Assembly: GCF_947503875.1 (NCBI RefSeq)
Contig: NZ_CANNFH010000001.1
Location: forward strand, 62,001-126,000
Length of the DNA stretch: 64,000 nucleotides
Direction of reading: 5' to 3'
Source: an uncultured Polaribacter sp.
GTDB taxonomy: Bacteria > Bacteroidota > Bacteroidia > Flavobacteriales > Flavobacteriaceae
This document shows positions 27,767 to 38,170 of this stretch, piece after piece (position 1 is the first letter of the stretch; each line of letters opens with the position of its first letter). The notes beneath the pieces are model-generated. The model did not search any database and was not told the origin of the DNA. It saw nothing but the letters and a program-made list of their open reading frames with translations. A program made the translations under genes and the position numbers.

Positions 27767-28510
27767 ATGCTTTTAACATTAAAAAAATATACTATTCTAG
27801 GTTTTGGTTTGCTGTTAACTTTAAATGTTGCTTGTGCTCAACAGAACAGTAAAAAGCATTCAAATGCAGCGCTAGCACCTCATTATTTAGATTCGCTTAA
27901 AAGCAAGTTGAAAGTAAAATGGCCAAAAAACCACACTATAAATTTAGTGTTTCATGGACATTCTGTCCCTACAGGTTATACCACAGGAGGTGTATTAGAT
28001 AGATTAAATGCTTATCCATACAGAACCTTAAAAAAAGTAAACGATTTCTATCCGTATTCTGTTGTTAACACTATTACAACATCAATTGGTGGAGAACAGG
28101 CAGAACAAGGCGCAAAGCGTTTTAAAGAAGAAGTTCTAAATCATAAACCAGATGTTCTTTTTATAGATTACGGATTAAATGATAGAAGTATAGGTCTAGA
28201 ACGTGCAAAGGTTGCTTGGGAAAAAATGATACAACATGCTTTAGCTTATGGGACAAAAGTGATTTTATTAACTCCAACACCAGATTTAAAAGAGAATATA
28301 GCTTCAGAGGATACGCCCTTAGCAAAACATAGCGAACAAATTAGAGCATTGGCTAAAAAGTATAACGTTGGTTTAGTCGATAGTTACGCGCTATTTAAAG
28401 CTTTGGCAGAAATTCAGCCTTTAAAAGGATATATGTCGCAAAATAATCATATCAACCAAAAAGGACATCAATTTGTTGCTGATGCCATTTTTGAATATTT
28501 CAGACTTTAA
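27767..28510 (+). CDS. SGNH/GDSL-type hydrolase
   Basis: The track starts at TTG 27755, overlapping nothing; I prefer ATG 27767, which gives a clean signal peptide (MLLTLKKYTILGFGLLLTLNVACAQQ). SGNH motifs: FHGHSVPTGYTTGG in the Ser block region, IGGEQAEQGAKRF (block II-like Gly), DYGLNDRS (Asn block III) and NHINQKGHQFVADAI (Asp/His block V). Note that block I reads HGHS rather than GDS. Such enzymes deacylate sugars or esterified substrates; here a glycan esterase role (for example removal of acetyl groups) is plausible but unproven. Confidence 0.78.
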   Translation: MLLTLKKYTILGFGLLLTLNVACAQQNSKKHSNAALAPHYLDSLKSKLKVKWPKNHTINLVFHGHSVPTGYTTGGVLDRLNAYPYRTLKKVNDFYPYSVVNTITTSIGGEQAEQGAKRFKEEVLNHKPDVLFIDYGLNDRSIGLERAKVAWEKMIQHALAYGTKVILLTPTPDLKENIASEDTPLAKHSEQIRALAKKYNVGLVDSYALFKALAEIQPLKGYMSQNNHINQKGHQFVADAIFEYFRL

Positions 28511-28534
28511 TATATAAACAACAATATAAACTAA

Positions 28535-31378
28535 ATGAAGTTTTTTAAAATCATAAACATCTTCTCTGTTTGCTTATCTATACTTGCTTTGACGGCTTGT
28601 GTAAATAAACAGCAAAAAGAAATGGATTTGTCTGGAGAATGGGGCTTTAAGATAGATTCTTTAGATGTAGGTGAAACTGAAAATTGGTTTGCTAAAGATT
28701 TAAATGATGTCGTAAAACTACCAGGTTCTATGGCTGAAAATGGAAAAGGGAATGATATTACCGTAAACACAAATTGGACGGGTAATATGTGGAATGATAG
28801 TCTTTGGTATAAAGATCCAAAGATGAAAAAATACCGACAAAAAGGTAATGTAAAAGTACCTTTTTGGTTAACACCTGTAAAAGATTATAAAGGTGCTGCT
28901 TGGTATCAAAAAACCGTTGTTATTCCAGAAGATTGGGGTACTCAAAACATCAATCTTCATTTAGAACGCGTGCATTGGGAATCTACAGTTTGGGTAGATA
29001 ATAAAAAAATGGGTATGCAAAATACCTTAGCCACCTCGCATGATTATAATTTAGCAGATGTTTTAAGTCCTGGCGAGCACACCATTTCCATTCGTGTTGA
29101 TAATAGAATAAAAGATATCGATGTTGGCAAAGATGCACATAGTATATCAGACAATACACAAAGCAATTGGAATGGTATTGTTGGAGCTATCAAGTTAACT
29201 ACCTCTCCTATATTGGCGTTAGGGAATGTGAAGTTATATCCTAATGTGTCAACTAAAACCGTAAAAGTAGTTCTTCAAATTGAAAACGCATCAAAAGGAC
29301 TTAAAACTGCACAATTGAATATTAAAGCGAAAGAGAAGTCTGTTAATGGTACTTCTATTCAATCACTAAAAAAAGATATTGAAATTAATGGAAATCAAGA
29401 AATTGTTTTAGAATATCCTATGGGCGATAATCTGAAATTATGGGATGAATTTGAGCCAAACCTTTACAAAATGCAACTTACTTTAAAATCTGAAGCAGGA
29501 GTTGATACTAAAAATATCGATTTTGGAATGCGCGATTTTAAAGCTGAAGGGACTGTATTTACAATCAATGAGCGTCCCATTTATTTAAGAGGTACTTTAG
29601 AATGTGCCATTTTCCCAAAAACAGGTTATCCACCAACGGATGTAGATTCTTGGAAACGAATTTTTAAAATTATAAAAGCACACGGTTTAAATCATATGCG
29701 TTTTCATTCCTGGTGTCCACCAAAAGCGGCATTTGTTGCTGCAGATGAAATGGGTGTTTATATTCAAGCTGAAGCCTCTGCTTGGTTAGCAAATTTAGGA
29801 GATGGTAACCCTGTTGACAAATGGTTATACAAAGAAGGGGAAGCTATCATAAATGCTTATGGTAATCATCCATCGTTTGTTATGATGACTTATGGAAACG
29901 AACCAAGTGGCAAGAATCACAAAGACTATTTAACAAAATACGTAAATCATTTTCAGAATTTTGATAACCGTCGTTTATACACAAGTGGTGCTGGGTATCC
30001 CTATCTTGAAAATATGGATTTTTACAATCATAGAGGGCCTAGAATTCAAGGTTGGAATGAAAATTTAAAAAGTGTTATTAACGCAAAAGCACCCCAAACA
30101 AAATTTGATTGGAGCAAATTTATAGATAAAACACCAATGCCTTATGTAAGTCACGAAATGGGACAATGGTGTGTGTATCCTAACTTTAAAGAAATGTCCA
30201 AGTATACAGGTGTTTTAAAACCTAAAAATTTTGAGATTTTTAAAGAAACTTTAGAAGAAAATGGGATGTTGCATTTGGCTGACGATTACTTAAAAGCATC
30301 AGGTAAATTACAAACACTTTGTTATAAAGCAGATATTGAAGCCGCTTTAAGAACAAAAGGAATGGCAGGATATCAATTGTTAGATTTACACGATTTTCCT
30401 GGACAAGGAACAGCTTTAGTAGGTGTTTTAGACGCCTTTTGGGATGAAAAAGGTTATGTAACACCAGAAGAATTTAGGGCGTTTAGTGGTAAAACTGTGC
30501 CTTTAGCACGATTAAAACAGCGTACCTTTAAAAATACAGATACTTTATCAGCATCTATTGAAATTGCACATTTTGATAAAAATGCCTTAGAAAACGTGGT
30601 CCCAAAATGGACCTTAACCAAACCTGATGGAAGTATTTTTGATAAAGGTAATTTAGATAAAACAGATATTCCTATTGGTAATGGAATTCAATTAGGAAAA
30701 ATCAATAGACCTTTAAATATAATTGATACAGCTCAAAAACTGACTTTAAATGTTATGGTTAATGATTTTAAAAACAGCTGGGATATTTGGGTGTATCCAG
30801 AAGTAAAATCTCCGATTAATACCAAAACAGATTACAGAATAGTCAGTAAGTTAGATAACAAAACGCTATCATATTTAGAAAATGGTGGAAATGTATTATT
30901 AAATGTTACAAAAGGCGATATTACTACTAAATATGGTGGTGATATTGGTATTGGTTTTTCAAGTATTTTTTGGAATACCTCTTGGACTAAAGAACAAAAG
31001 CCGCATACGCTAGGTATTTTATGTAATCCTGAACACCCAGCGTTGGCGAATTTTCCAACCGAATATCATTCCAATTGGCAATGGTGGGATGCCATGAGCA
31101 CCTCAAATGTTATTATTTTTGATGAGATGCCAAAGTTAAATCCTATTGTAAGAGTGATAGACGATTGGTTTAAAAACAGAAAAACAGCACTCATTTTTGA
31201 AGTAAAAGTGGGTAAAGGTAAGCTGCTGTTTTCTGGAATTGATTTACACACAAATTTAAGTGAGCGACTAGAAGCACAACAGCTTTTATATAGCCTTGAA
31301 AAATATATAGCTAGTGATGCTTTCAATCCAAAAGAAAGTATTACAAAACAACAATTAAACAAAATATTAAAGTATTAA
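28535..31378 (+). CDS. GH2-like glycoside hydrolase, lipoprotein (paralogue 1)
   Basis: A 947-residue lipoprotein (lipobox LTAC). An N-terminal sugar-binding jelly-roll (GAAWYQKTVVIPEDWG, LERVHWESTVWVDNKKMG) and an immunoglobulin-like domain lead into a TIM barrel. The probable acid/base is Glu456 in MMTYGNEPSG and the nucleophile Glu541 in VSHEMGQWCVYP. HMRFHSWCPPKAAF and LLDLHDFPGQGTALVGVLDAFW are strongly shared with the paralogue at 38171. A C-terminal domain containing NWQWWDAMS and FEVKVGKGKLLFSG resembles a GATase/beta-galactosidase trimerisation-like fold. The GH2 clan is supported; the exact family and sugar are not. Probably exo-acting in the periplasm. Confidence 0.82.
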   Translation: MKFFKIINIFSVCLSILALTACVNKQQKEMDLSGEWGFKIDSLDVGETENWFAKDLNDVVKLPGSMAENGKGNDITVNTNWTGNMWNDSLWYKDPKMKKYRQKGNVKVPFWLTPVKDYKGAAWYQKTVVIPEDWGTQNINLHLERVHWESTVWVDNKKMGMQNTLATSHDYNLADVLSPGEHTISIRVDNRIKDIDVGKDAHSISDNTQSNWNGIVGAIKLTTSPILALGNVKLYPNVSTKTVKVVLQIENASKGLKTAQLNIKAKEKSVNGTSIQSLKKDIEINGNQEIVLEYPMGDNLKLWDEFEPNLYKMQLTLKSEAGVDTKNIDFGMRDFKAEGTVFTINERPIYLRGTLECAIFPKTGYPPTDVDSWKRIFKIIKAHGLNHMRFHSWCPPKAAFVAADEMGVYIQAEASAWLANLGDGNPVDKWLYKEGEAIINAYGNHPSFVMMTYGNEPSGKNHKDYLTKYVNHFQNFDNRRLYTSGAGYPYLENMDFYNHRGPRIQGWNENLKSVINAKAPQTKFDWSKFIDKTPMPYVSHEMGQWCVYPNFKEMSKYTGVLKPKNFEIFKETLEENGMLHLADDYLKASGKLQTLCYKADIEAALRTKGMAGYQLLDLHDFPGQGTALVGVLDAFWDEKGYVTPEEFRAFSGKTVPLARLKQRTFKNTDTLSASIEIAHFDKNALENVVPKWTLTKPDGSIFDKGNLDKTDIPIGNGIQLGKINRPLNIIDTAQKLTLNVMVNDFKNSWDIWVYPEVKSPINTKTDYRIVSKLDNKTLSYLENGGNVLLNVTKGDITTKYGGDIGIGFSSIFWNTSWTKEQKPHTLGILCNPEHPALANFPTEYHSNWQWWDAMSTSNVIIFDEMPKLNPIVRVIDDWFKNRKTALIFEVKVGKGKLLFSGIDLHTNLSERLEAQQLLYSLEKYIASDAFNPKESITKQQLNKILKY

Positions 31379-31415
31379 TATGCATTTGAAAAAGTGTAGC
31401 GTAAAACATTAAAGT

Positions 31416-34400
31416 ATGAAAACTGTAAAAGCCTGGGAAGAAAAAGTAATCATTCCTACTTATGAAGTTGGAGCTCCTGAAAAGTATCCTGTTTTTCTTG
31501 AAAAGCGCGTATATCAAGCGAGTAGTGGAGCGGTTTATCCACATCCTGTAATCGAAAAAATTAGTGACACTAAAGTAGATAAAGAATGGAATGCCATTTT
31601 TATAGAGAATGATTATATTAAATTAATGATTTTACCTGCTTTAGGAGGAAGAATTCAAAGAGCCTATGATAAGGTTCGTAAACGTGATTTTGTTTACTAT
31701 AATCATGTAATAAAACCGGCATTGGTAGGTTTAACTGGTCCTTGGATTTCTGGTGGTATAGAATTTAATTGGCCACAACATCATAGACCAAGTACTTACG
31801 ACCCAACAGATTTCTATATTGAAGAAAATGAAGATGGTAGTAAAACAGTTTGGGTAAGCGAATTAGAGCGTATGTTTCGTACAAAAGGAATGGCAGGTTT
31901 TACCTTACATCCGGATAAAGCATACATAGAAATTAAAGCACATTTATATAACAGAACTCCACATCCGCAAACCTTTTTATGGTGGGCAAATCCTGCAGTT
32001 GCAGTAAACGATCATTATCAATCGGTATTTCCACCAGATGTAAATGCGGTTTTTGATCATGGTAAACGAGATGTTTCTGAATTTCCAATAGCAAAAGGAG
32101 AATATTACAAAGTAGATTATTCTCCAGGAACAGATATTTCTAGATATAAGAATATACCTGTACCCACTAGTTATATGGCAATTACCTCAAAATACGATTT
32201 TGTAGGTGGGTACGAAAATGATTCAAAAGGAGGGTTATTGCATGTTGCAGATCATAATGTATCGCCAGGAAAAAAACAATGGACTTGGGGTAATGGTGAA
32301 TTTGGAAAAGCATGGGATAGAAATTTAACAGACAAAGATGGTCCATATATTGAGTTGATGTGTGGTGTATATACTGATAATCAACCCGATTTTTCATGGA
32401 TGCATCCGTATGAAGAAAAAAGCTTTAAACAGTATTTTATGCCCTACTATAATGTAGGTGTTGTAAAAAATGCAACCAAAGAAGCTTTAGTAAACTTAGA
32501 AATGGTAGATGGTAAAGTTTTAGTAAAAGTACATGTTACTGCAATGTACACAAATAGTATCATCACTTTAAAAGCAAATGAAACAGTATTACACGAAGAG
32601 GTTTTAAATCTTTCTCCAGAAGAAGGTTTTGAAAAATCTTTAGAAATTGGAAGCAATACTTTTAATGATTTACAAATATCAGTTAGCGATAGCCAGGGAA
32701 AAGTGTTGGTGGCATGGGAACCAGATAAAGATTTGTCAGAAGAAATTCCTGAGCCAGCAAAGGCTGCAAAAGACCCTAAAGATATTGACACTGTAGAAGG
32801 TTTGTATTTAAGAGGTTTACACTTAGAACAATACAGACATGCAACTTTTAATGCAACTGATTATTACGAGGAAGCTTTAAGACGCTCGCCAAAAGATGTA
32901 CGTTGTAATAATGCTATGGGACTGTGGCACATGCGTAAAGGTCAGTTAGAAAAATCTATTGGTTATTTTGACATCGCTATTGAAACCTTAACTAGTCATA
33001 ATCCAAATCCTTATGACGGCGAACCATATTTTAATAAAGGTCTAGCCTTAAGTTATTTAGGAAAAAAGGACGAGGCTTACGCAAGTTTCTTTAAAGCCTG
33101 TTGGAATGCCCAATGGCAAGATGCTGGCTATTTTAATCTAGCACAAATAGATTGTTTTAGAGGCGATTTAGACAAAGCTTTAGACCTTGTAGATAGAGCA
33201 TTGATTAAAAACTGGCACAACCATAAGGCAAGACATTTAAAAGTGATTATTTTAAGAAAACTAGGTAAAATTGAAGCGGCTAATCAACTAGTAAAAGAAT
33301 CATTAGTCATTGATAAATTCAACTTTGGTATTTTATACGAACGTTATATTTTATCTAACAAAATAGAAGATTTAGAGGCTCTTAAACACATTCTAAGAAA
33401 TAATGCACATAATTATATTGAGTTTGCTTTAGACTATGCTTCTGCTGGTCAGTTTGATGAAGCTGTTGCTTTATTAAAAGTGCATACAAAGGAAAACACT
33501 ATGGTTTATCCTATGGTGTATTATTTTATGGGATGGTTTTACGATCAAAAAGGAGATTCTACAAGTGCATTAAAAGCCTACAAGCAAGGATCTCAAATGC
33601 CAGATAAATATTGTTTCCCAAATAAAATAGAAGAGGTTTTAGCGTTACAAGCTGCTTGTAAAGCAAACCCGTTTGATGCTAAAGCATTTTATTATGTAGG
33701 GAATTTTTGGTATGCAAATAGACAGTATATAGAAGCGCAAGAATGTTGGGAATCTTCATTAAATCTAGATGATAGTTTTGCAATTATTCATCGTAATTTA
33801 GCACTACTATACTATAATAAAACCAATCAAAAAGAATTAGCAGTAAAACATTTAGAACGTGCTTTTGAGTTAGATAATACAGATGCTAGATTGTTAATGG
33901 AGCTTGATCAACTTTACAAAAAAATAAATGTTTCTATACACAAACGTTTGTCTATTTTAGAGCAGTATATAGATTTAACTAATTCAAGAGACGATTTATA
34001 TCTAGAGCGTATTTCATTATACAACCTCAAAGGAGATTTTGAAAAGGCGAAACAACTAATAGAAAATAGACAATTTCATCCTTGGGAAGGAGGAGAAGGT
34101 AAAGTGCCATTTCAATATTTAACTTGTTATACAGAGCTAGCTAAGAAAAATATAAACATAAGGAATTTTGATTATGCTATTGAACTATTAACTGCAGCAA
34201 AAACATACCCTCATAATTTAGGAGAAGGTAAATTACATGGTACAGTTGAAAATGACATTGATTACTGGTTAGGTTGTGCTTACGAAGGTTTAGGTAAAAC
34301 CGATAAAGCTAAGGAGTTTTTTGAATTAGCATCAGAAGGATTAAGCGATCCAAGTCCTGCAATATTTTATAACGATCAACAGCCAGATAAAATATTTTAT

Positions 34401-34715
34401 CAAGGACTGGCATTAGAAAAATTAGGAAAATCTAAAAAAGCTAAAAAGAGGTTTGATAATCTGTTAAACTATGGTAGAGACCATATGAACGATGATGTAA
34501 AGCTAGATTATTTTGCTATATCACTGCCAGATTTATTAATATGGGAAGAAAACTTAAATGTTATAAACAAAATACATTGCAATTATTTAATAGGCCTTGG
34601 TCAATTAGGAAAAGGAAATGATGCTGAAGCTATGGAAGCTTTTGATAAAGTAAAACATACTAATTTATCTCACATACCAGCTAATATTCATGCTCAATTA
34701 ATAGGTGTTTCTTAA
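31416..34715 (+). CDS. DUF5107 / tetratricopeptide-repeat protein, cytoplasmic
   Basis: A 1099-residue protein with no signal peptide, unlike nearly all other PUL genes. Residues about 25-360 match the DUF5107 type, a galactose-mutarotase-like beta-sandwich (ILPALGGRIQRAYDKVRKRDFVYYN, GGIEFNWPQHHRPSTYDP, FLWWANPAVAVND). Residues about 455-1090 are TPR-like repeats (YEEALRRSPKDVRCNNAMGLWHMRKGQLEKSIGYFD and similar). Family members occur in many PULs. I infer a cytoplasmic carbohydrate-active role, possibly on an imported di- or oligosaccharide, but the catalytic residues cannot be named from sequence alone. Confidence 0.82.
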   Translation: MKTVKAWEEKVIIPTYEVGAPEKYPVFLEKRVYQASSGAVYPHPVIEKISDTKVDKEWNAIFIENDYIKLMILPALGGRIQRAYDKVRKRDFVYYNHVIKPALVGLTGPWISGGIEFNWPQHHRPSTYDPTDFYIEENEDGSKTVWVSELERMFRTKGMAGFTLHPDKAYIEIKAHLYNRTPHPQTFLWWANPAVAVNDHYQSVFPPDVNAVFDHGKRDVSEFPIAKGEYYKVDYSPGTDISRYKNIPVPTSYMAITSKYDFVGGYENDSKGGLLHVADHNVSPGKKQWTWGNGEFGKAWDRNLTDKDGPYIELMCGVYTDNQPDFSWMHPYEEKSFKQYFMPYYNVGVVKNATKEALVNLEMVDGKVLVKVHVTAMYTNSIITLKANETVLHEEVLNLSPEEGFEKSLEIGSNTFNDLQISVSDSQGKVLVAWEPDKDLSEEIPEPAKAAKDPKDIDTVEGLYLRGLHLEQYRHATFNATDYYEEALRRSPKDVRCNNAMGLWHMRKGQLEKSIGYFDIAIETLTSHNPNPYDGEPYFNKGLALSYLGKKDEAYASFFKACWNAQWQDAGYFNLAQIDCFRGDLDKALDLVDRALIKNWHNHKARHLKVIILRKLGKIEAANQLVKESLVIDKFNFGILYERYILSNKIEDLEALKHILRNNAHNYIEFALDYASAGQFDEAVALLKVHTKENTMVYPMVYYFMGWFYDQKGDSTSALKAYKQGSQMPDKYCFPNKIEEVLALQAACKANPFDAKAFYYVGNFWYANRQYIEAQECWESSLNLDDSFAIIHRNLALLYYNKTNQKELAVKHLERAFELDNTDARLLMELDQLYKKINVSIHKRLSILEQYIDLTNSRDDLYLERISLYNLKGDFEKAKQLIENRQFHPWEGGEGKVPFQYLTCYTELAKKNINIRNFDYAIELLTAAKTYPHNLGEGKLHGTVENDIDYWLGCAYEGLGKTDKAKEFFELASEGLSDPSPAIFYNDQQPDKIFYQGLALEKLGKSKKAKKRFDNLLNYGRDHMNDDVKLDYFAISLPDLLIWEENLNVINKIHCNYLIGLGQLGKGNDAEAMEAFDKVKHTNLSHIPANIHAQLIGVS

Positions 34716-34728
34716 TATTTTAAATTTC

Positions 34729-36240
34729 ATGAACTCTAAATTTTCAATATATTTTTGTGTAATTTTCTTCTTTTTGGGAGTAAATAATACTATTTTTTCT
34801 CAAAAAGAAAAACCAAATATTGTTATCATTTATGTAGATGATTTGGGTTTTGGTGATATTGGAGTAAATGGAGCAATTGGAGTAAAAACACCAAATATAG
34901 ATAAATTAGCAAAAAATGGATTAAATTTTACGGATGCTCATTGTTCTGCAGCAACATGTACACCATCTCGTTATTCTTTATTAACAGGGAGTTATGCATT
35001 TAGAAATAATGCTGCTATTTTAGAAGGTGATGCGCCCTTAATCATAGATGTTAAAAAAGAAACATTGCCCAAAATGTTACAGAAAGCAGGTTACAAAACT
35101 GGTGTAGTTGGTAAATGGCACTTGGGTCTTGGAAAAGGAAAAATTGATTGGAATAAACGCATACCATTAGGACCAAAAGAGGTTGGGTTTGATTATAGTT
35201 TTTTAATTCCTGCAACAGGAGATCGTGTACCTACAGTTTTTTTAGAAAATCAAGAAGTAGTAAACTTAGATCCTAATGATCCAATTTCAGTTAGCTATGG
35301 AACAAGAATTGAAGGATATCCTTGGGGATTTAAACATCCAGAATTGTTAAAACAACATACAGATCCTTACCATCAAGGAGCAGTAATTAATGGAATTAGT
35401 AGAATTGGCTACATGAAAGGTGGAAAGGATGCGCTTTGGGTTGATGAAAAAATACCTTTTGTACTCTCTGAAACTGCTAATAATTTTATAGAAGATAATA
35501 AAGAAAATCCGTTCTTTTTATATTTTTCGCTTCACGATATTCATCAACCAAGAATTGCAAATATAAAGTTTGTAGAAAGTAGTACTATGGGACCTCGTGG
35601 AGACGTTATTGCTCAAATGGATTGGTGTGTAGGTCAGATTACAGAAAGTTTGAAAAAACAAAATCTTTTAGAAAATACATTAATCATTTTTACAAGTGAT
35701 AACGGACCAATTTTAGATGATGGATATTTAGATTATGCAAGAGAATTAGTAGGCAATCATAAACCAGGTGGTATTTATAGAGGAAGTAAATATTCTGTTT
35801 ATGAAGCAGGAACAAGAATGCCAACAATAGTTCATTGGCCAAAAGAAGTAAAGCCAGGTAAAAGTTCGGCTTTGTTATCTCAAGTAGATTTGTATAAATC
35901 TTTAGCTTGTTTGGTTAAGCAAGATATTGCAAAAGGTGCAGCTCCAGATAGTCAGGATTTTTTAAAATCTTGGCTAGGAAAATCAAATAAAGGTAGAGAA
36001 TTTTTGTTGGAAGAAGCCTATACGTATGGTTTAAGAATGGGAAATTGGAAATACATACAACCTAAAAATAAACCAGTACCAAATTGGATTGTACAAAAAT
36101 TTGTAGATCCAGGGTTTAATAAAAAAGTTCAATTGTACAATTTAGATAAAGATCCATCAGAATCTAAAAATGTTTATAAAGATTACCCTAAGATTGTGAA
36201 AAAGATGGAGAAAAAGTTGAACGAAATCTTCAATCAATAA
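34729..36240 (+). CDS. S1-family sulfatase, secreted
   Basis: An arylsulfatase-fold enzyme. The track start (GTG 34705) overlaps the preceding gene; ATG 34729 gives the expected signal peptide MNSKFSIYFCVIFFFLGVNN...FS and is preferred, just after the upstream stop. Metal motif YVDDLGFGDIG; formylglycine signature CTPSRYSLLTGSYAFRN with Cys77. Also GKWHLGLG, FYLYFSLHDIHQPR-like LYFSLHDIHQPR, FTSDNGP and MGNWKYIQP. About 503 residues, within the S1 range. It lacks a lipobox and is therefore probably periplasmic. S1 subfamily and sulfate position unknown. Confidence 0.92.
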   Translation: MNSKFSIYFCVIFFFLGVNNTIFSQKEKPNIVIIYVDDLGFGDIGVNGAIGVKTPNIDKLAKNGLNFTDAHCSAATCTPSRYSLLTGSYAFRNNAAILEGDAPLIIDVKKETLPKMLQKAGYKTGVVGKWHLGLGKGKIDWNKRIPLGPKEVGFDYSFLIPATGDRVPTVFLENQEVVNLDPNDPISVSYGTRIEGYPWGFKHPELLKQHTDPYHQGAVINGISRIGYMKGGKDALWVDEKIPFVLSETANNFIEDNKENPFFLYFSLHDIHQPRIANIKFVESSTMGPRGDVIAQMDWCVGQITESLKKQNLLENTLIIFTSDNGPILDDGYLDYARELVGNHKPGGIYRGSKYSVYEAGTRMPTIVHWPKEVKPGKSSALLSQVDLYKSLACLVKQDIAKGAAPDSQDFLKSWLGKSNKGREFLLEEAYTYGLRMGNWKYIQPKNKPVPNWIVQKFVDPGFNKKVQLYNLDKDPSESKNVYKDYPKIVKKMEKKLNEIFNQ

Positions 36241-36262
36241 AAATTTTTCAAGTTAAAAAAAG

Positions 36263-38155
36263 GTGAAATTATATAATCTATTAATCATATCAATATTAAT
36301 TGTTTTGAGTTTTGGTTGTAAAACAAAAAATCAAAAACAACCAAATATTTTATGGATTACTATAGAGGATACTTCTCCACAGTTTATTGGTTGTTATGGT
36401 GACGCTAATGCAAGTACTCCTGTAATAGATAAGTTAGCAGATGAAGGGGTTCGTTTTACGAATGTGTTTTCTACAGGTACAGTATGTTCTGCTAGCAGAT
36501 TTACTATAATTACAGGTGCTAGAACTTTTAAAACAGGTACAGGTCATCAAAGAAGTCAGTATTCAATTCCAAGTTCTATTAAAGGGTTTCCTTATTATAT
36601 AAAACAATTAGGATATTACACTACTAATAATTCTAAAACAGATTATAACATTGCTAATGAAAAAGATTTTGTAAAGCAAGCTTGGAACGAAAGTTCTAAT
36701 AAGGCAAACTGGAAGGGAAGAGCAGAAGGACAACCATTCTTTTCGGTTTTTAATTTTGCAGAATCTCATCAATCAAGAACTATGTCTTGGACATTTGAGC
36801 AATATAAAAAGCATGTTTGGAATCACCTTACTGAAGAAGATAGAATTCCTGATGATGCATTTGATATGCCTCCTTTTTATAATGATACACCTCAAATGCG
36901 CAAACAATTTGCTAGAGTGTATAATTCTATTAAGTTAACAGATAATAGAATTGGCGATTTATTACAAAAATTAGAGGATGATGGCTTAAGAGATGATACT
37001 ATTATTTTCTTTTTTGCAGACCATGGTGAGGGTATACCAAGAGCAAAAACAAATGGAATAAATTTAGGATATCGTGTTCCGTTTATTGCATGGTTTCCAG
37101 AAAAATTCAAACATTTATCACCCTGGAAAACAGGAGGAACTATTAGTAACAAACTAATTAGTTTTGAAGATTTAGGGCCAAGTATGATTGATTTATTAGG
37201 TGGAGAAGTTCCAGTATATATGAAAGGTAAAAAACTTTTCAACGTTAATTCAAAAGCTAAGAATGAGCTATTATTACTTTCTACAGATAGGGTAGATAAT
37301 GGTTTGGATTTGGTAAGAAGTGTAACCGATGGAAAGTATGTATATTCAAGAAACTTTATGCCTTTTATACCAGAAGTACGTTATATCAATTATTTAGAAA
37401 TTGCAGATATCACAAAGCATATGCGTAGTGATTTAAAGCAAGGTAAACTTAATGCACTGCAGTCTGGTATTTTTGATACGCGTCCTTATGAAATGTTATT
37501 TGATGTTGAAAATGACATTTGGGAAACCAATAATCTAGCCGAAAATCCAAAATATAAGTCTGTAAAAGAAAACATGAGACAATTCTTGGATACTGAACTT
37601 TTAAAAGTAAAAGATATTATGTTTATGCCAGAATATGAAATGGCTAAAATTTCAAAAACACAAACTGTTTATGAATATCGTTTAGATGAAACCAATTATA
37701 ATTTTGATGAGATTTATAAAGTAGCATCTTTATCTGGTAAAAAAGGAGAAGAGGTTGCTAAAGCTCAAATTGCATATCTAAATCATAAAAATGATATTGT
37801 ACGTTATTGGGCTAGTATTGGATTAATATCTCAAGATAAAACGCTGTTACAATCGTATCAAAAAGAATTAAATGAAGCCCTTACAGATGAATATGCTCCT
37901 GTTTCAGTTTCAATTTCAGCAATATTGTATGATAAATTTAAAAGTAAAAAAGCTGCTGAGAGTTTAAAACGATTTAGTGTAAATAAAAATAAGTTTTTAG
38001 CATTAATGTCTGTAAATTATATGCTATACATTAATGATAAAACACCTTTTATAAATACAATAGCGGAATTAAATCAACAAAAAGATTTAAACGGAACCGT
38101 TAAAAATGCTTGCAAAGATTTTTTGGAAGTAGTAAAACAAAATAAGTTTAACTAA
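36263..38155 (+). CDS. S1-family sulfatase with C-terminal HEAT-like extension, lipoprotein
   Basis: A 630-residue sulfatase starting at GTG (MKLYNLLIISILIVLSFGC, clear lipobox). Metal motif ITIEDTSPQFIG; the formylglycine signature is CSASRFTIITGARTFKTG with Cys75, the Cys-x-Ala-Ser-Arg variant. The metal/active region near FFFADHGEG replaces the usual SDNG. After about residue 480 there is an additional helical region (AKAQIAYLNHKNDIVRYWASIGL...) resembling HEAT repeats, absent from the other three sulfatases of the locus. It belongs to the S1 group with the DHGEG signature, so it may act on a different position or residue. Confidence 0.88.
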   Translation: MKLYNLLIISILIVLSFGCKTKNQKQPNILWITIEDTSPQFIGCYGDANASTPVIDKLADEGVRFTNVFSTGTVCSASRFTIITGARTFKTGTGHQRSQYSIPSSIKGFPYYIKQLGYYTTNNSKTDYNIANEKDFVKQAWNESSNKANWKGRAEGQPFFSVFNFAESHQSRTMSWTFEQYKKHVWNHLTEEDRIPDDAFDMPPFYNDTPQMRKQFARVYNSIKLTDNRIGDLLQKLEDDGLRDDTIIFFFADHGEGIPRAKTNGINLGYRVPFIAWFPEKFKHLSPWKTGGTISNKLISFEDLGPSMIDLLGGEVPVYMKGKKLFNVNSKAKNELLLLSTDRVDNGLDLVRSVTDGKYVYSRNFMPFIPEVRYINYLEIADITKHMRSDLKQGKLNALQSGIFDTRPYEMLFDVENDIWETNNLAENPKYKSVKENMRQFLDTELLKVKDIMFMPEYEMAKISKTQTVYEYRLDETNYNFDEIYKVASLSGKKGEEVAKAQIAYLNHKNDIVRYWASIGLISQDKTLLQSYQKELNEALTDEYAPVSVSISAILYDKFKSKKAAESLKRFSVNKNKFLALMSVNYMLYINDKTPFINTIAELNQQKDLNGTVKNACKDFLEVVKQNKFN

Positions 38156-38170
38156 GATATTTACAATTCT

